This document shows positions 36,057 to 48,085 of a DNA stretch of 64,000 bases, one piece after another. Under the pieces are notes generated by a model, which was given only the letters and a program-made list of their open reading frames with translations, was not told the DNA's origin and did no database searches. The stretch is from Paramecium sonneborni (lineage: Eukaryota; Ciliophora; Oligohymenophorea; Peniculida; Parameciidae). The stretch is taken from contig CAJJDN010000074.1 in NCBI GenBank assembly GCA_905182985.1, positions 238,104-302,103 of the forward strand, written 5' to 3'. Numbering within the stretch: the stretch's first letter is position 1; the number at the start of each line of letters is the position of its first letter. A program made the translations under genes and the position numbers.

Positions 36057-36605
36057 TCAGAAGGATTTTAAAACAAATTGTTCAAACTCTTAGAGAGATA
36101 TGAAACCATCTTTATTGGTATCAGCTGCATCCAACCAAGTTTAAACATCTTTATAAGTAGGTTATGGTAATCCCATAGATCTATAAGCTTCAGCAATCAT
36201 TTTTTGCATTTCTTAGACATTTAAGAAGCCAGAATTATCAGTATCATATTTTCTAAATACTCTTCTTGCTACTTCAATTCTAGGATCTTATGGTTTATTG
36301 TTTTATTATCTTTATTATTAAGAATATTGAGGACATAAATATTTGATGCATAGTTCTTCAATATCTTAATAGGTGACTTTACCATCTCCATTTCGATCCA
36401 TAACTTTTGAATAACTATCTATATCTCCTCTTGTAGGTTAGAAACTTCTATTAAATGATTTATAAGCATCAACTATCATAGGTATAGTTTCAGTTGTATC
36501 AATTACACCATTTCTATCTCTATCATATGTCTCAAAGAGTTTCTTTGCAACTAATTTTGCACTTTCTAAATCACTCATACTTGCTGATCCCACTCTATAA
36601 TCCAT
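36057..36605 (-). CDS. Four-EF-hand calcium-binding protein
   Basis: 182 residues, no intron. Four EF-hand loops are visible: DRDRNGVIDTTE, DRNGDGKVTYQD, DTDNSGFLNVQE and DTNKDGFISLQE. The last three have good acidic/polar residues at positions 1, 3, 5 and 12; the first ends in Glu as well. The spacer between hands 2 and 3 is long and Gln-rich (YSQQQRQQNNKPQ), unlike calmodulin, so this is a calbindin/calcineurin-B-like or ciliate-specific sensor rather than calmodulin or centrin. It would bind calcium in the cytosol. Two possible starts exist: MDYRVGSAS at 36605 and MSDLESAK 27 bp downstream. Confidence 0.9.
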
Positions 36606-36641
36606 TAATTCAAAATTAAATAATTAGTTTATTAAATAAAT
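36606..36641. promoter_or_regulatory. Shared divergent promoter, 36 bp
   Basis: The start codons of the EF-hand gene (minus) and the GLTP gene (plus) are separated by only 36 bp of nearly pure A+T sequence. Both genes must be transcribed from this gap or from within each other's coding sequence. Confidence 0.4.
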
Positions 36642-37377
36642 ATGGATTAAAATGATAAATATGATAATGAAAAAATCTTAAAGTTGTTAACAGAAGCAAA
36701 CTAATTTTTTGAATAGAATAGAGACTATCCTCCTTATTAAATAGGTGAATTTTTAATTGAGTTTTGCAAATTGTTTAAACAATTAGGAAAATTATTATAT
36801 TTTGCATTTTCAGATGTGATTGAAAAAGCATAAATAATTAAAGATAGAGGGAATGAATACAATGAATAGACAAAAGGAATATATGGAATTATTTAAATAG
36901 AAAAATAAAAAGGATTAATGGAATTGAATGGGGAGAATAATAAAGAGATCTTAAAAAATAAAGTAAAATATATTTATGATATAATCAATAGACATTACCT
37001 AATTATTAATCTATGGCTAGAACAATGTTAAGAATTATACGATTTTTTAATTATTTGAAGATTATGTTTATAGATGTGGATTAAAATAGAAATAAAAAGT
37101 TTTCAGATATTTGTTCAGATGCATATAATGAAGCATTGGCACCCTATCATACGTAAATATATTATAATATTAAATTAGATTTATGGTAAGAAATGCTGCA
37201 AAAGCTGCTTGGTTAGCTGCTCCAAATAGAACTAAAGTTTTTGAAACATTTGTAGGACCAAATCAAACAGATGAAGTTGCTTATGCAGCTATGAAGAAAT
37301 TTGTAAATGCATTAGAACCAATTAGACTCAATTTTTGGGACTATTATAATACAAACAAATTAACAAATTTGCCATGA
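36642..37377 (+). CDS. Glycolipid transfer protein (GLTP) domain protein
   Basis: 226 residues after introns of 29 and 26 nt. The GLTP fold fills most of the protein. The sugar-head-group Asp is in YFAFSDVIEKAQIIKDRG, and the liganding His is in NEALAPYHTFMVRNAAKAAW, followed by AAPNRTKVFETF. The Trp that stacks on the sugar in human GLTP appears to be replaced in RTMLRIIRFFNYLKIMF. Family knowledge: these proteins move glycosphingolipids or ceramide-1-phosphate between membranes. The Trp change suggests a different ligand, perhaps a phosphosphingolipid. It converges with the carrier gene, with 21 bp between stops. Confidence 0.88.
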
Positions 37378-37398
37378 AAATATGAGACATAAAATCAA

Positions 37399-38331
37399 TC
37401 ATATATTTTTAATACCACATAATGTACGTAATTATTCCCAAACAATAAGTTGAATTATATTGAATGGTCCAAATCTTATCCATTAAGGTAAGAATCCTTT
37501 ATAGAATGCTCCTAAACCTTCTTATTTAAATGTTTTGATTGCACAATCCATTAATCCATTATAAACTTTATGGCCAGCATCTTAAGACATAATTCTTGTT
37601 TTGATTAAATCCATAGGTGCAGTTGTAATAGAAAGCATCAATCCTAAATAAAATGAATTTTATGTACCTGTTGCAAAAGAACAAACAAATTATAGAGTAA
37701 ATCCTTCTTTAAATTAAAAATGTTCTTTTAACCATTATTTAGTTTAATCATATGTAGCCATCTTTGTACCAGTAAGAATAGCTCCTCTTAATAAATTTGG
37801 CATAGTTCCTTTATACAAACCTAGAATTCCCTCATGATGTATAATTTATGTAATTTCAGCTAATAATGATTAATGATGGCCAGAAATAGATTGCAATCTA
37901 ATTTTTAAACTGATAACAATTATTAATAATAATTACACATCACATGGATTGGCAACAATAGCTCCTGTTGATCCAGACATTAGACCTGCAAAAAATTTAA
38001 CACCTAATGATGTCTTTTCTCCATCATTTGATATCATATGTTTGAATGGTTCATACAATCCAAGTCTTAATGTAGAATAAGTTGCTTCTCTACCTAATGA
38101 TGCTGATAATCCTTTATATAAAGCACGTAATCCTTCTTCTTTATATATTACATATGATCCTCTTAAGATATTCCTATACTTTTTAACTACTGATTTTCCT
38201 TCACCTTCCTTTTACAATCTTACTTTAACTGTATCAACTGGATGAGTTGAACCACCTGCTGCTATAGATGCAACTCCTGCTAAAAACATTCTTAAAATTG
38301 GCTTATCCTATTCTGGACCTATAGAATTCAT
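37399..38331 (-). CDS. Mitochondrial carrier family protein
   Basis: 293 residues after introns of 27 and 24 nt. Three repeats of about 100 residues each carry the family signature: HPVDTVKVRLQ, NPCDVLKIRLQ and APMDLIKTRIM, with downstream acidic/Gly motifs (EEGLRALYKGL, HEGILGLYKGTMPNLLRGA, QEGLGAFYKGFLPQWIRFGP). Six transmembrane helices are expected in the inner mitochondrial membrane. The arrangement is closest to the dicarboxylate/oxoglutarate/uncoupling-protein branch, which exchanges organic acids or protons; the exact substrate cannot be fixed by eye. The downstream neighbour on the same strand is the ubiquitin protease, 33 bp from its stop. Confidence 0.93.
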
Positions 38332-38364
38332 TTTATTTATAGCGAATTTAATAATCAATAATTA

Positions 38365-39799
<1,435 letters not shown>

Positions 39800-40939
39800 C
39801 TTTTTATAATTATAATTAACTAAATATTCATTTATATATTTATAATTAATAAATTTATCTTATTCTTTTCAAATTTCTCCTTTCCATTTATTCTAACAAT
39901 ATATGATAAAAATTATAATATTTAAGATACTTTCAAAATAAAGGGTTGCATATTATTAAAAATTATATTTCTATAAAAGCTATTACAATTAATATGTATA
40001 ATAAAATATTAAAAGTTGAATTTCATACATTCTTTACAGAAGTTAGGAAAAACTTAAAATTGTCAATTTTTAATTTTTAAAATTAACTACTTGTTTGGAT
40101 AATTTAATTCACACTAAAAATTCTTTTAGATTAAACACTAACATTTGATTGTTTTAATATATTTACATAAACTAACATAATTCTTTCATCTGATTATTAA
40201 GCTAACTTTCTTATAAAATAAAAAAATTCTTCTATTTGATTCTTTTGCAAACATTTCTAAATTAATTATTTTTTCATTTTTCATGATTAGAATACTATTA
40301 ACTCCAATTACGAAGTGATTCATTGAGACAATAAAAATCAAATTGTTTAAAATTAATGTATAATACAAACCAAATGCAAAAAACTAAATACTTTTATATT
40401 GAATTTTATATATAATAGAACATTTAGAATAATTTTTATTTATAATTTATCATATTAAAAAAGATAAGTGAATCTACTTTAAGTAATTTTCCGGTCAATA
40501 TAAAAATAAATGAGCTTTTTAATTTTGAGCCAAATGATTATTTTATTGGAAATACATTTAAGTTCCAAAAAGATTAATTTAGTGTACTCACCCATACTTA
40601 GATTTAAAATTCCACATGTATCAAATTAATATATGAAAAAAAAATCAAGTAGTTCTTGTTATCTTTTAATATACTTTACATTATAGAAACCTTAAAGTTG
40701 CTTTATAAATGCTAGATTTTTTTTATATTTCAAAAGCATGTTATTTTTATTTTTAAATAAATGATATACACTTATGTTATTAGAATATGAATCAAATAAT
40801 ATCAATGTAAATAATTATATATTCTATTATATATTTTATTGAATATATTTTAATTAATGATAAATTTTTTCTAATACAAGTGTCTGATAGAATTAGAATA
40901 GTTTTTAAATCAAAAATTTTCTCAAATTCTAGGATTAAA
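39800..40939 (+). other. Intergenic region with a coding relic at 40447-40790
   Basis: In the plus strand between about 40447 and TGA 40788-40790 one frame is protein-like: SESTLSNFPVNIKINELF, then NFEPNDYFIGNTFKFQ, then FLLSFNILYIIETLKLLYK. No start codon precedes it and no family is recognised, so it is probably a 5'-truncated relic. Nothing is seen in 39800-40440. Confidence 0.3.
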
Positions 40940-43273
40940 ATGGAAAATAAAAACTCAAGATTATATGGAATCTTAATAGATGTTTCAGGATCGATGAAAG
41001 AAAGTTATGATAAAATTTAAGATAAATAATAATCAGGAATTCAAGGAAATAAAATAAAGGAATCAAGATTGTAATCTGTTTGGAATTTAGTTTAAAAGGC
41101 AATTTAAGAAAAAAACCTTGAAGATGATTATTTATTTGCATCTGCATTTGGATGCAAGGATAAAGATGCAGAAATTGTTGATTTAATACCTCTTTTGGCT
41201 GAGGAAATGATATAGTGGAAATAATTGAAAGAAAGATTTTCAGATTAATTTAAAAATTTAGAGGAGTTTGATTAAAATTAAAATTAAGATTATCATCAAC
41301 TTCTTTATTCACTAGTAAAAAATAAGGGTGCATGCAATATTTAAGCATATTATCAATTAGAGAATTTGAGAAATGATATTCCTAAGTTTAAAGCAAAATT
41401 AATTTATATAGGATTTAAAAAAAAAGAATCTTTATTAATTAATTTCATAACATAGTTACCAGAATAAGTGAAAAGAAGATAAGTTCGTTCTGAAGATGTA
41501 GATTAAAATTTCAAAAGGCTTTCTAAAATTTTATTTTGGACTATTAAGGTAGGTACTGTTGGATTTGTAGATTATGATATGGTTAATGATAAAATTACTA
41601 CTCAACTTAGAAATCTTGACAATCATATCGATTACAAATATTTTTTTGATGAAATACACTATTAATTAACATAAATAATAAACTAATTAAGTAATAATAA
41701 AGACGGATTAGATTAAATGATTTAAGAAAATTTAGAAAAGATAAGAATAAAAATTAATGAAATAAATAATCCTAACTTTAATAATTCGTTAAAGTACTTA
41801 GAATTAGAAAAAATCTGTGATTAGTTCTCATCTGAGTAAATAATTGATAAAAATAATTTAAAAGTTCCAGAAAAAATTAATTTAGTTAGTTTGAAAAATT
41901 TAACTGGTATTTTAAAAAATAAATAAAATATAATAAATAGTGAAGATGAAAATAAAATTTTTAAGAAAATAAAGTAAATATCTTATGGTTAAACTCCAAT
42001 GAGAAAATGCTTAGAATTAACTTTGAATAATAATTACAGTAATTTTAATAATAAGTTTTTGTTTATAATTTCAGATGGATAGTCTACAGACGGAGATCCA
42101 AGACAAAAAGCATAGAGATTAAAAGATTTAGGATTTCTAATAATTTGTTTTTATATATCTACTTCTCATCAAATAGATGATAATTAATTGTTTTTTGAAG
42201 CTTAAGATTAATGGGATGATGGAGCTAAAAATATGTTTGAAATGAGTTCAGAAGTATCAAACTTTGAATATCCTTTGATATCAATTGGACAACATACAAA
42301 TATTAAATTATCATAAAAGGGTAGAAGTAGATTATTTTTATAAGGAAATAATCCAAAACAAATGTAAAATTTTTTTGATTATTTCATGAAACTTAAGAAT
42401 GAATAGGATACTTTACTTAATTTAATAGGTAAAGTTTAATTAGAAAAATACATTAATGGTAGTAAGAAGTTAAAAGTAGAATAATAAATTGGAAAAAACT
42501 TTTTTGCTAATCCCATAGCAGCTGTTTATCAATTAGTTATGATTAAAATTTATAATAGAGAAGGAGGTTATCCAGATTACAATCAAATAAGAGAAGAGGT
42601 AATTAGGATAAATGGTGAAAATGAGGGTAATACATTTAAAATTATTTAAAAATCTTGCTCAAGCTTTAGATTATAATGTAGAGAGTTAAAAAATATTAAC
42701 GATATCAAATTGTGTTTACATTAAGGTAGACCATTAATAGCAAAATTTAAATTATGTGAGGATTAATGGTTTTCTGAAGATCCTAATCAATTAGGATTTT
42801 ATAATTTTTTTAAAAAATTTGGATAAGGAATTTTAACAAAAATAAGAAAAAGATCTGATAAACCAGTTATTGGACATGCAGTTGTATTACATAAATATAC
42901 TCCTGAATATTATTCATTTATTAATTCTTGGGGAACTGAATGGGGAGATGCAGGATTCTTTAAAATTAAAGATCTTGATGTACTTGGTAAAATGAGGTTT
43001 ATGGAAGTTTTTTGGACTAAAGACAATTTGACCGAATATGAAAAAGAATCATTTAAACAAGATGCAGGATAAAAAATTACAAATTATTATAAAAATTATT
43101 TTAGCATTATCGGAAATGAAGTCTATACATGTCCTAAATGTTTAATGAAAGCTTTTATTAATGAATATAAAGGTAATTATTATGAAGCTTAATGTCCTAA
43201 ATGCCAAGAAAAATTTCATCCTTAATCATTAGGAGAATTATTCATAGATTATCTTTATGGAAATCAATTATGA
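40940..43273 (+). CDS. vWA domain / papain-like domain / zinc-ribbon fusion protein
   Basis: 777 residues with no intron, long for an intronless gene here. The vWA domain starts LYGILIDVSGSMKESY (MIDAS). After the first strands (DDYLFASAFGCKD) it is interrupted by about 270 residues of charged helical sequence. It resumes with SYGQTPMRKCLELTL and FLFIISDGQSTDGD. Residues about 520-690 match a C1 (papain) peptidase: GHAVVLHKY (active-site His) and SFINSWGTEWGDAGFFKI (Asn and the SWG motif). The expected catalytic Cys segment reads NFFANPIAAVYQ and has no Cys. A C-terminal zinc ribbon follows (YTCPKCLMKAF ... AQCPKCQEKFHP). It may be a binding protein built from a dead protease; role unknown. 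Confidence 0.85.
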
Positions 43274-43883
43274 ATTATATTGTTCATTTTTAAATAGATC
43301 ATTATTCCTATTCTTTTCATCTTGTTAAATATTAAATAATAATTATGAAAAACATTATATTATTTTCTTGACCTTAAAATTTATTTTATTTTAAATATTA
43401 ATTTTTTATATCAAAATGATCAATTTATCTTAAGTCAAATAATAAAAAAATCTTTTAAAAATATTGATTTTAAATATAGATTTTTACTTGAGAATTTCTT
43501 TAGAATATAAAATTAAGTTTTGCTTATTATTTAATATTTCTAGAACATAATTAAAAAAGACAGATATTTAAATGGGAAATTTCTTTAACTTAAATTCAAA
43601 ATATGGTTTTTGATAAAAATATAGCAAGGATATTTTAGTAATTGAATTATTTAACTAATTGAATAAGCATATTTAGTTATCATTTAATTTAACATACTCG
43701 AAATTTAATTTGAAATGAGATCACTCTTAGAATTAATAGTGTAAATCACTACCAAATATGACTAAATTTTGATTACAATTTTATGATTATTCAGAAATTA
43801 ACAATAACTAAAATTTATATTGCAATTATAATTAAAAGTCATTCTTTTAGAAATTCTTCAAAGATTGTTTTAGATTATTAAAA
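43274..43883. other. Intergenic region, nothing recognised
   Basis: About 600 bp of A+T-rich sequence. The last 80 bp (from 43805) are the start of the sequence that appears again after the N at 44947. No gene is seen. Confidence 0.4.
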
Positions 43884-44946
43884 ATGCTTTTATTATTGTT
43901 GTTAATCAAAACTTCACTGTAGACTATTACTTATGATTCATCTACTTTTAATTAGTTTTCATATACTGTATCAGGATTTAATTGCCAGAATGGATATACA
44001 AAAACGAGCACAGTCTCATTTTCAGGTTCTTTTGCAAACGTGCCTTAATTATTCATTTTTTTAACTACTTTGGATTTCAATTATTCTACATAATAAAAAA
44101 TATTACTAGAAATAGTCGGTGTCACATTAACAGGTACAATATTATTAAATAATGTAGGTTTTACAATGAAAATAACTTGTACAAATAATAAAGTCAATAC
44201 TTATGGATTCAAATGGTATGCAATTGATGATGCAAGAATTTAGGTGATTACTGAGACAAATGCAAATCCTATTGCTTCAAAATAATATCCAATTTAAAAT
44301 CCAAATACAAAAAAAGCCATTGCCTCTATCATGAGTTTTGGTTATAATGGGCAATTTAATATTGATCTATCTGTAAGTTATCATATTATAAATTAGATCA
44401 CAGAATTAACTTCAACACATGTTACGGTTAGTATTAATAGTGCATTTTAAAATTTGATTCATCTTGGCTATTAAATAATATTAGGAACTGAAGAGGCACT
44501 CACTTTTTTAGATCCAAGATCATGTTCAAATAGTTACACCAGTGATCTTTTTACTCTTTAACCAAATAGTTATTTTGTAATAGGTTAAACTAAGCTTTCA
44601 ACTTCTCTTTTGAGTATAAGATTTTAAATAGCACTGTCCTAAACTTCAACTTAAGTCAGCTATACTACTTCAACATGTAAATATTAATTACAATATAAGG
44701 GTCTTCTAATACTTATCCTACAAATATAATGCAACCATTTTTCTTAGACTAAATTCTACTTAAAAACTACATGTTAGCTATTTGTCGAAAATTATTTTGG
44801 TTTCTCTCTTCAAAAAATGTAATAGTATTTATTATATTTTTATAGAAATAAAGTATAAAGTATTTCATTATAAAAGATATTTCCAATTTTTAATTGTTAA
44901 AAAAATTTTTTATACTACTTTTACCTTATATAATTATTTTATTATT
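43805..44946 (+). repeat. First copy of a 1.14-kb duplicated block (left of N)
   Basis: Positions 43805-44946 recur at 44949-46090 with a constant offset of 1144 bp. I found no difference in the stretches compared. This block ends exactly at the single N at 44947. It contains the lectin-like gene from ATG 43884 but lacks its 3' end. It is most likely the overlapping end of one contig, not a biological duplication. Confidence 0.9.
43884..44946 (+). CDS. H-type lectin-like secreted protein, 3'-incomplete assembly copy
   Basis: Same coding sequence as the gene at 45028-46130: signal peptide MLLLLLLIKTSLQT, then the H-type lectin-like domain with FKWYAIDDARIQVI. The copy is cut off by the N at 44947 before a stop codon. 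It should not be counted as a second gene unless read data prove a tandem duplication. Confidence 0.6.
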
Positions 44947-44947
44947 N
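44947..44947. other. Single-N assembly join
   Basis: One undefined base between two identical blocks of about 1.14 kb. This pattern arises when a scaffolder places two overlapping contigs end to end without merging them. Confidence 0.9.
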
Positions 44948-44948
44948 T

Positions 44949-46090
44949 TAACTAAAATTTATATTGCAATTATAATTAAAAGTCATTCTTTTAGAAATTC
45001 TTCAAAGATTGTTTTAGATTATTAAAAATGCTTTTATTATTGTTGTTAATCAAAACTTCACTGTAGACTATTACTTATGATTCATCTACTTTTAATTAGT
45101 TTTCATATACTGTATCAGGATTTAATTGCCAGAATGGATATACAAAAACGAGCACAGTCTCATTTTCAGGTTCTTTTGCAAACGTGCCTTAATTATTCAT
45201 TTTTTTAACTACTTTGGATTTCAATTATTCTACATAATAAAAAATATTACTAGAAATAGTCGGTGTCACATTAACAGGTACAATATTATTAAATAATGTA
45301 GGTTTTACAATGAAAATAACTTGTACAAATAATAAAGTCAATACTTATGGATTCAAATGGTATGCAATTGATGATGCAAGAATTTAGGTGATTACTGAGA
45401 CAAATGCAAATCCTATTGCTTCAAAATAATATCCAATTTAAAATCCAAATACAAAAAAAGCCATTGCCTCTATCATGAGTTTTGGTTATAATGGGCAATT
45501 TAATATTGATCTATCTGTAAGTTATCATATTATAAATTAGATCACAGAATTAACTTCAACACATGTTACGGTTAGTATTAATAGTGCATTTTAAAATTTG
45601 ATTCATCTTGGCTATTAAATAATATTAGGAACTGAAGAGGCACTCACTTTTTTAGATCCAAGATCATGTTCAAATAGTTACACCAGTGATCTTTTTACTC
45701 TTTAACCAAATAGTTATTTTGTAATAGGTTAAACTAAGCTTTCAACTTCTCTTTTGAGTATAAGATTTTAAATAGCACTGTCCTAAACTTCAACTTAAGT
45801 CAGCTATACTACTTCAACATGTAAATATTAATTACAATATAAGGGTCTTCTAATACTTATCCTACAAATATAATGCAACCATTTTTCTTAGACTAAATTC
45901 TACTTAAAAACTACATGTTAGCTATTTGTCGAAAATTATTTTGGTTTCTCTCTTCAAAAAATGTAATAGTATTTATTATATTTTTATAGAAATAAAGTAT
46001 AAAGTATTTCATTATAAAAGATATTTCCAATTTTTAATTGTTAAAAAAATTTTTTATACTACTTTTACCTTATATAATTATTTTATTATT
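44949..46090 (+). repeat. Second copy of the 1.14-kb block (right of N)
   Basis: Matches 43805-44946 at an offset of 1144 bp and then continues into unique sequence after 46090. This copy carries the complete lectin-like gene, so it is the one to keep. Confidence 0.9.
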
Positions 46091-46130
46091 TTAACTTTTA
46101 CATGCTTATAGTGTTGTTCAATAATAATGA
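45028..46130 (+). CDS. H-type lectin-like secreted protein
   Basis: Signal peptide MLLLLLLIKTSLQT, then an H-type lectin-like domain of about 100 residues: TVSFSGSFANVPQLFIFLTT, then the Cys-containing strand GFTMKITCTNNKVN and FKWYAIDDARIQVI. The domain matches the discoidin/H-lectin beta-sandwich fold that binds GalNAc or other sugars. A 24-nt possible intron without TGA follows INIDLS-type sequence, and a 23-nt intron (GTAAATATT...AAG) at STW gives 351 residues ending at TGA 46128-46130. Without that second intron the frame runs on in low-complexity sequence, so the C-terminus is uncertain. Probably an extracellular or surface sugar-binding protein. Confidence 0.7.
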
Positions 46131-46225
46131 AATATTATTTGAAAGAAAAATAAAATAAAAATAAATAAATGTTACTGGATTTTAATAATAAGAAATTTAA
46201 TAAAATTACTTTATTAATTTATATT

Positions 46226-47380
46226 TCATTCATTTATTAATTTTAGATCAACTGCTTTTCTACTTTTATTATATTTTCCAACATAAGTCATTAATTAGAA
46301 TGAAAATTATGGAGGTTTTTCATTTCCTCTTCCATAATGATTTACTTAAGTTTAAGATCTAAAACAAGAACCCAGTTTTCTTAAATCTTCTTTTGTTATT
46401 CCTGCTCTCTATAAATCGTCTAAATGAACAAAAACATCTGAATTATCTGAATCTAAAACAATAAATCCATAGCTTTTTTATTCATCGAAAAATTTCAATT
46501 TTCCAGTTTCTCTTGCTGTTGGTACTTCTAAAATTAGAGGTTTACTACCTGGAGTTGTAGTATTTTAATTTGTTTTTATTGAACTATTTTTTTTATTTTT
46601 TATCTTATTACTTATCTAACCCAGGAGGATTACTTTTAAGATTAATAATCTAAATTTCAGTTGAATCCTCTTCATGCTATTTTTTTTGAATGTTTTCTAA
46701 TTCTGATGTAAGCAAATCTAATTAATCTTTCTTCTATTCAGAATTTGATCTAATCTTTTTTGTGGTTCTAGCATCACTAAAAACTTTTTCATTAATCCAA
46801 ATATCTTATTCAATATTCTTAAAAATTTTAGGTATTTCTGCTTTCAATTCTATTGTTTTATTTATTTACTAATAGTTTTCTCATTAAATTTATACATCAT
46901 AAATTATTTATTAAACGAGTGTTGCATGTTAAATAAATTCTTTTGAATAAACACTATCATAATGATTATTCTCATCTCTGCATAATTCTATCATTCTGAG
47001 ATGGTTATTATTGTATATTCTACACATTAATCTATTATCTTGAATGTAATAAAGGTTTATTTTCACACGAAACATCATAGATGTTAATTATAAATTGATT
47101 TAATCAAAGCTTGAAAAACTTGGCTATTTGCAATAATCATTTCTTAAAGCTTAGTTTGTTTTTAAGATTGATAAACTTTGAGGAATTAACTAATATTAAT
47201 TTTTAATCTTACATTTAAAGTTATCTACTTTTCCAAATATTAGACCAACATTTAACTTATTTATGAATGCTATAAAGTAGTAAAGTAAAGAGCATCTGAT
47301 ATAGCTCTAAATAGAGATTATGATCCAATTGGAATTTATTTTCTTAGTAATCCATTATCTTAAAGAAGCTGATCAATCAT
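46226..47380 (-). CDS. OTU-like (catalytically altered) plus cold-shock domain protein
   Basis: 358 residues after introns of 23, 27 and 28 nt. The N-terminal part follows the OTU deubiquitinase fold: MIDQLLQDNGLLRKQIPIGS, QSLFRAISDALYFTTLQHSQ, SMMFRVKINLYYIQDN, and IELCRDENNHYDSVYSKEF with the His of the C-terminal catalytic motif. The catalytic DGxC motif reads GSQS, so the nucleophilic Cys and the Asp are both replaced. A linker with coiled coil follows. A cold-shock/Y-box domain (TGKLKFFDEQKSYGFIVLDS, SDVFVHLDDLQRAGI) then contains the RNP1-like KSYGFI and RNP2-like VFVH elements. Expected role: an RNA-binding protein that may bind but not cleave ubiquitin, comparable to OTUD4-type proteins. 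Confidence 0.82.
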
Positions 47381-47419
47381 AATATTTTTTGATAAAATTA
47401 TATATTAAATTTAAGTCAA

Positions 47420-47619
47420 TCAAATTTATAATCTATAAAGTTTTAAGTATCTAAAACATTTCTATTCATATTAATAGATCCAAAAGAAACTCATACATAT
47501 ATAAATTATTCTTAGTAATAAATATCAAGAAATTTTAAATAAAACTGATTTTAAAGATCTTCACTTACATTAGTAATCTACAAACAAGTTAAACTTAAAG
47601 CAAGAAAACTAATTTTCAT
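47420..47619 (-). CDS. Possible small secreted peptide gene
   Basis: From ATG at 47619 the frame reads MKISFLALSLTCLQITNV, a plausible signal peptide, and continues SEDLQNQFYLKFLDIYYQEQ. Removing a 35-nt GTATGA...TAG intron gives 54 residues ending at TGA 47420-47422. There is no similarity that I recognise. It may be chance or a relic. Confidence 0.28.
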
Positions 47620-48085
47620 CAGCTTTTATCGTTTAGATGGATTCTTTCAGGCACATTTCTAATATTTTCTAATTATTTTTTTAGATTTACTCAATTAATT
47701 GATCTTTCATTAGTTATTAAAAGAATGTCTTTTTTATTTTTCTATTGATTTTTCTTCTTCAATCACTTAGATGGCAAGAGGAAAATTATCTATAAATCAA
47801 AAAATAAATTATCAGTAATTAAATAAAGCATATATTTGATGATTATAATCTTATAATTGCAAAGAATCCTAATAAAAATATTCATTATATTTTTAGATTT
47901 TTAGTTTATAAAAGATATACTAATACTTGTAAAGCTTTTAGACTTAAAAATCTTATAAAATATTGAAAAGTTTACAATAATTCAGATTAACATAATAGGC
48001 AAATACATAATGATAACAAAAAACTTAGAATTAAATATATTTACAAGTAAATTTTTATGAATTGATTCTATTATAATTTATTTAA
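47620..48085. other. Intergenic region, nothing recognised
   Basis: A+T-rich sequence upstream of the small frame and downstream of the next minus-strand gene. Long frames exist because only TGA stops, but their composition is low-complexity. Confidence 0.35.

Noticed and set aside
43805..46090. Recent tandem duplication of a lectin-like gene
   Set aside because: The copies appear identical, including non-coding parts, and meet exactly at the only N, which fits an assembly overlap better.
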